Assembly (NCBI GenBank): GCA_902476875.1
Contig: CABSFC010000070.1
Coordinates: 1-14,373 of the forward strand
Source: an uncultured Oscillibacter sp.
GTDB taxonomy: Bacteria > Bacillota > Clostridia > Oscillospirales > Oscillospiraceae
Reading direction: 5' to 3'
Length of the DNA: 14,373 nucleotides
The notes under the pieces were generated by a model. It did no database searches. It was given only the letters and a program-made list of their open reading frames with translations, and was not told the origin of the DNA. This document shows positions 12,707 through 14,373 of the stretch, piece after piece; within the stretch, counting starts at the first letter, position 1, and each line of letters begins with the position of its first letter. The translations under genes and the position numbers were made by a program.

Positions 12707-13189
12707 ATGGCATACAAGCTGAGAGCTTCCGATGAATCCGTCCTGATCTGCGAGGGCGCCCGGGTGGCCGGGGACGTGACCCTGGGCCGCGGCGTCAACG
12801 TGTGGTACAACGCCGTCCTCCGGGGCGACGAGGGCGCCATCGTGGTGGGGGAGGACACCAATATCCAGGACGGCGTCATCCTCCATGAGGAGACGCGGGT
12901 GGGCAAGGGCTGCACCATCGGCCACAACGCCATCGTCCACGGCTGCACCGTGGGGGACAACGTCCTCATCGGCATGGGCGCGGTGGTGTTGAACGGCGCC
13001 AAAATCGGCGACAATTGCATTGTGGGCGCCGGGGCCCTGGTCACCGGCAGGATGGACGCCCCCGCCGGGTCCATGATTCTGGGCAGCCCCGCCAAGGTGG
13101 TCCGCCCCCTGACGGAGGCGGAGATCGAGGGCAACCGGGAATCCGCCCGGGGCTATCTCCACGCGGCGGAGCGGTACCGCCGCGGCTGA
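12707..13189 (+). CDS. Gamma-carbonic-anhydrase-like left-handed beta-helix protein
   Basis: A 160-residue protein built of hexapeptide repeats through most of its length (for example VAGDVTLGRGVNVWYNAVLR, then IGDNCIVGAGALVTG), closed by a C-terminal helix (about 136-158). The three zinc histidines are at H60 (GVILHEE), H73 and H78 (IGHNAIVHGC), and the RGD...IVVG...NIQDG pattern of the YrdA/CaiE/gamma-CA group is present. The acidic loop of Cam that acts as proton shuttle is missing, as in most bacterial relatives, so carbonic anhydrase activity is uncertain. ATG 12707 follows AGGAG by 8 nt. Confidence 0.92.
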   Translation: MAYKLRASDESVLICEGARVAGDVTLGRGVNVWYNAVLRGDEGAIVVGEDTNIQDGVILHEETRVGKGCTIGHNAIVHGCTVGDNVLIGMGAVVLNGAKIGDNCIVGAGALVTGRMDAPAGSMILGSPAKVVRPLTEAEIEGNRESARGYLHAAERYRRG

Positions 13190-13211
13190 GGCGGCGCCGG
13201 AAAGGAACCCT

Positions 13212-14373
13212 ATGGAGTGGAATAAACACACGATCAAGAGCCTTCTGCTGGTGGTTTGCGGCGGCGTGGCGTTTTACTGCGCGCTGCAGCATTTGAATGT
13301 GGTGGCCGGGGCGGTGGCCTGGCTTCTGGGCATCCTGTCGCCCTTCCTGGTGGGCGGGGCCATCGCCTTTGTGCTGAACGTGCCCATGCGGGCCATCGAG
13401 CGCGGCCTGCGCGTGAGCGGAAAGCGGGGCGCGGTCCTGCGCCGCCCGTTGGCGCTGGTGCTGACCCTGGTGGCGGTCGTCGGCGTGCTGGCGCTGGCCT
13501 CCTGCGTCATCGGACCCGGCGTCACGGACGCCGTGCGCTCCATCATCAGCCAGGCCCCCGGGGCCTTTGAGCGGCTCCAGGAGCAGCTGCTGGGCCTGGA
13601 GCGGTACCTGCCCCGGCTCCAGGAGCTGGTGGAGAGCCTGTCCATCGACTGGAAGACCCTGTCCCAGAAGGCCGTCGCCCTGGCCCGGTCCTGGGGCGGC
13701 AGCCTGCTGACCTCCGGGGGCGGACTGATGGTCGGCGTGGTCAGCGGCGTCAGTACCTTCGTCATCGGGCTGGTGTTTTCCTTCTACATCCTGCTGCAAA
13801 AGGAAAAGCTGGCCCGCCAGGGCCGGCAGGTGCTGTACGCCCTGCTGCCCGAGGGGGGCGCGGACCGGGCGCTGGAGGTCCTGCGGCTGGCGAACCGGAC
13901 GTTTTCCAGCTTCCTCTCCGGCCAGTGCCTGGAGGCGGTGATTCTGGGGACGCTGTTCGTGGTGGCCATGACCGTCTTCCGCATGCCCTACGCCCTGCTG
14001 GTGGGCGTTCTCATCGCCCTGACGGCCCTGATTCCCATCGTGGGGGCTTTCATCGGCTGCGGCGTGGGGGCGCTGCTTATCGCCATCACGGACCCCTGGA
14101 AAGCGTTGATGTTCATCTTCCTCTTCCTGGTCCTCCAGCAGATCGAGGGCAACCTGATCTACCCCCATGTGGTGGGCTCCTCCGTGGGCCTGCCTTCCAT
14201 CTGGGTGCTGGCCGCCGTCACCCTGGGCGGCAAGCTGATGGGCATTGCGGGCATGCTGTTCTTCATCCCCCTGTGCTCCGTGCTGTATGCCCTGTTCCGG
14301 GGCTTTGTGAAGGGGCGGCTGGCGGAAAAGCGGGTGCCCGCCCGGAAGTGGCGGGAGGACCCGCCGCCCTTCC
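13212..14373 (+). CDS. AI-2E family (UPF0118) permease, 3' end outside window
   Basis: Partial: 387 codons are open from ATG 13212 to the window edge with no stop. AAAGGA lies 6 nt before the start. Two N-terminal membrane helices (about 8-27 and 34-55), two hydrophobic helices around 77-98, a middle amphipathic stretch (about 115-160) and a C-terminal bundle match the family. The signature QQIEGNLIYPHVVGSSVGLP, then LGGKLMGIAGMLFFIPL, is characteristic. Members include the AI-2 exporter TqsA, PerM and sodium/proton exchangers, so the substrate is open. It is probably near its end, since the last residues (KRVPARKWREDPPP) are a charged tail. It is the third gene of the run from 11444. Confidence 0.92.
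   Translation, partial: MEWNKHTIKSLLLVVCGGVAFYCALQHLNVVAGAVAWLLGILSPFLVGGAIAFVLNVPMRAIERGLRVSGKRGAVLRRPLALVLTLVAVVGVLALASCVIGPGVTDAVRSIISQAPGAFERLQEQLLGLERYLPRLQELVESLSIDWKTLSQKAVALARSWGGSLLTSGGGLMVGVVSGVSTFVIGLVFSFYILLQKEKLARQGRQVLYALLPEGGADRALEVLRLANRTFSSFLSGQCLEAVILGTLFVVAMTVFRMPYALLVGVLIALTALIPIVGAFIGCGVGALLIAITDPWKALMFIFLFLVLQQIEGNLIYPHVVGSSVGLPSIWVLAAVTLGGKLMGIAGMLFFIPLCSVLYALFRGFVKGRLAEKRVPARKWREDPPPF

Noticed and set aside
1..14373. Search by eye for CRISPR arrays, insertion sequences, prophage genes, rRNA and tRNA.
   Set aside because: No regularly spaced repeats, transposase or integrase motifs, or tRNA/rRNA signatures were seen.

Overview
The window looks like a chromosomal stretch of a GC-rich Clostridia-type Bacillota, probably an Oscillospiraceae-like gut anaerobe. 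The grounds are strong AGGAGG-type ribosome binding sites, housekeeping-type promoters of TTGACA/TATAAT form sitting in AT-richer gaps, and gene families typical of that group: an ECF-transporter S component, an ECF sigma/anti-sigma pair, a DUF3100-type membrane protein, an M29 aminopeptidase and an AI-2E-type permease. I see no insertion sequence, prophage, CRISPR array, rRNA or tRNA.

Layout. 18-1986 (minus): an ECF sigma factor and its overlapping membrane anti-sigma factor. 2095-2166: back-to-back promoters for that pair and for the next gene. 2179-2310: a structured mRNA leader with two tandem hairpins of identical architecture, each with two bulged adenosines; it resembles the published 'pan' RNA motif. 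2318-2932: an ECF S component, best read as a pantothenate-type (PanT-like) transporter, then a hairpin. 2933-3263: a gap holding a second, unrecognised fold and a promoter. 3264-6666: a tight four-gene operon of a DUF3100-type membrane protein, a small membrane partner, a TauE/SafE (TSUP) permease and an ATZ/TRZ-type amidohydrolase. 6677-6714: a perfect 17-bp inverted repeat that covers the ribosome binding site of the next gene, a Crp/Fnr-type regulator (6720-7436). A hairpin terminator separates this from the convergent citrate synthase (7514-8890, minus). A sirtuin (9123-9839, minus) and an ArsC/Spx-fold protein lacking its catalytic cysteine (9875-10210, plus) start divergently only 35 bp apart. 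A YihY/BrkB membrane protein (10314-11168) ends in a strong terminator and a cluster of further inverted repeats. From 11373 a good promoter drives an M29 aminopeptidase, a gamma-carbonic-anhydrase-like protein and an AI-2E-family permease that runs off the window end.

The two most interesting places are the tandem pan-like leader on a transporter gene, which would link pantothenate sensing to uptake, and the 3264-7436 module, which reads as an uncharacterised uptake/export plus deamination pathway with a local regulator whose translation may be shut off on read-through transcripts. All assignments come from reading the sequence by eye; no database search was run.
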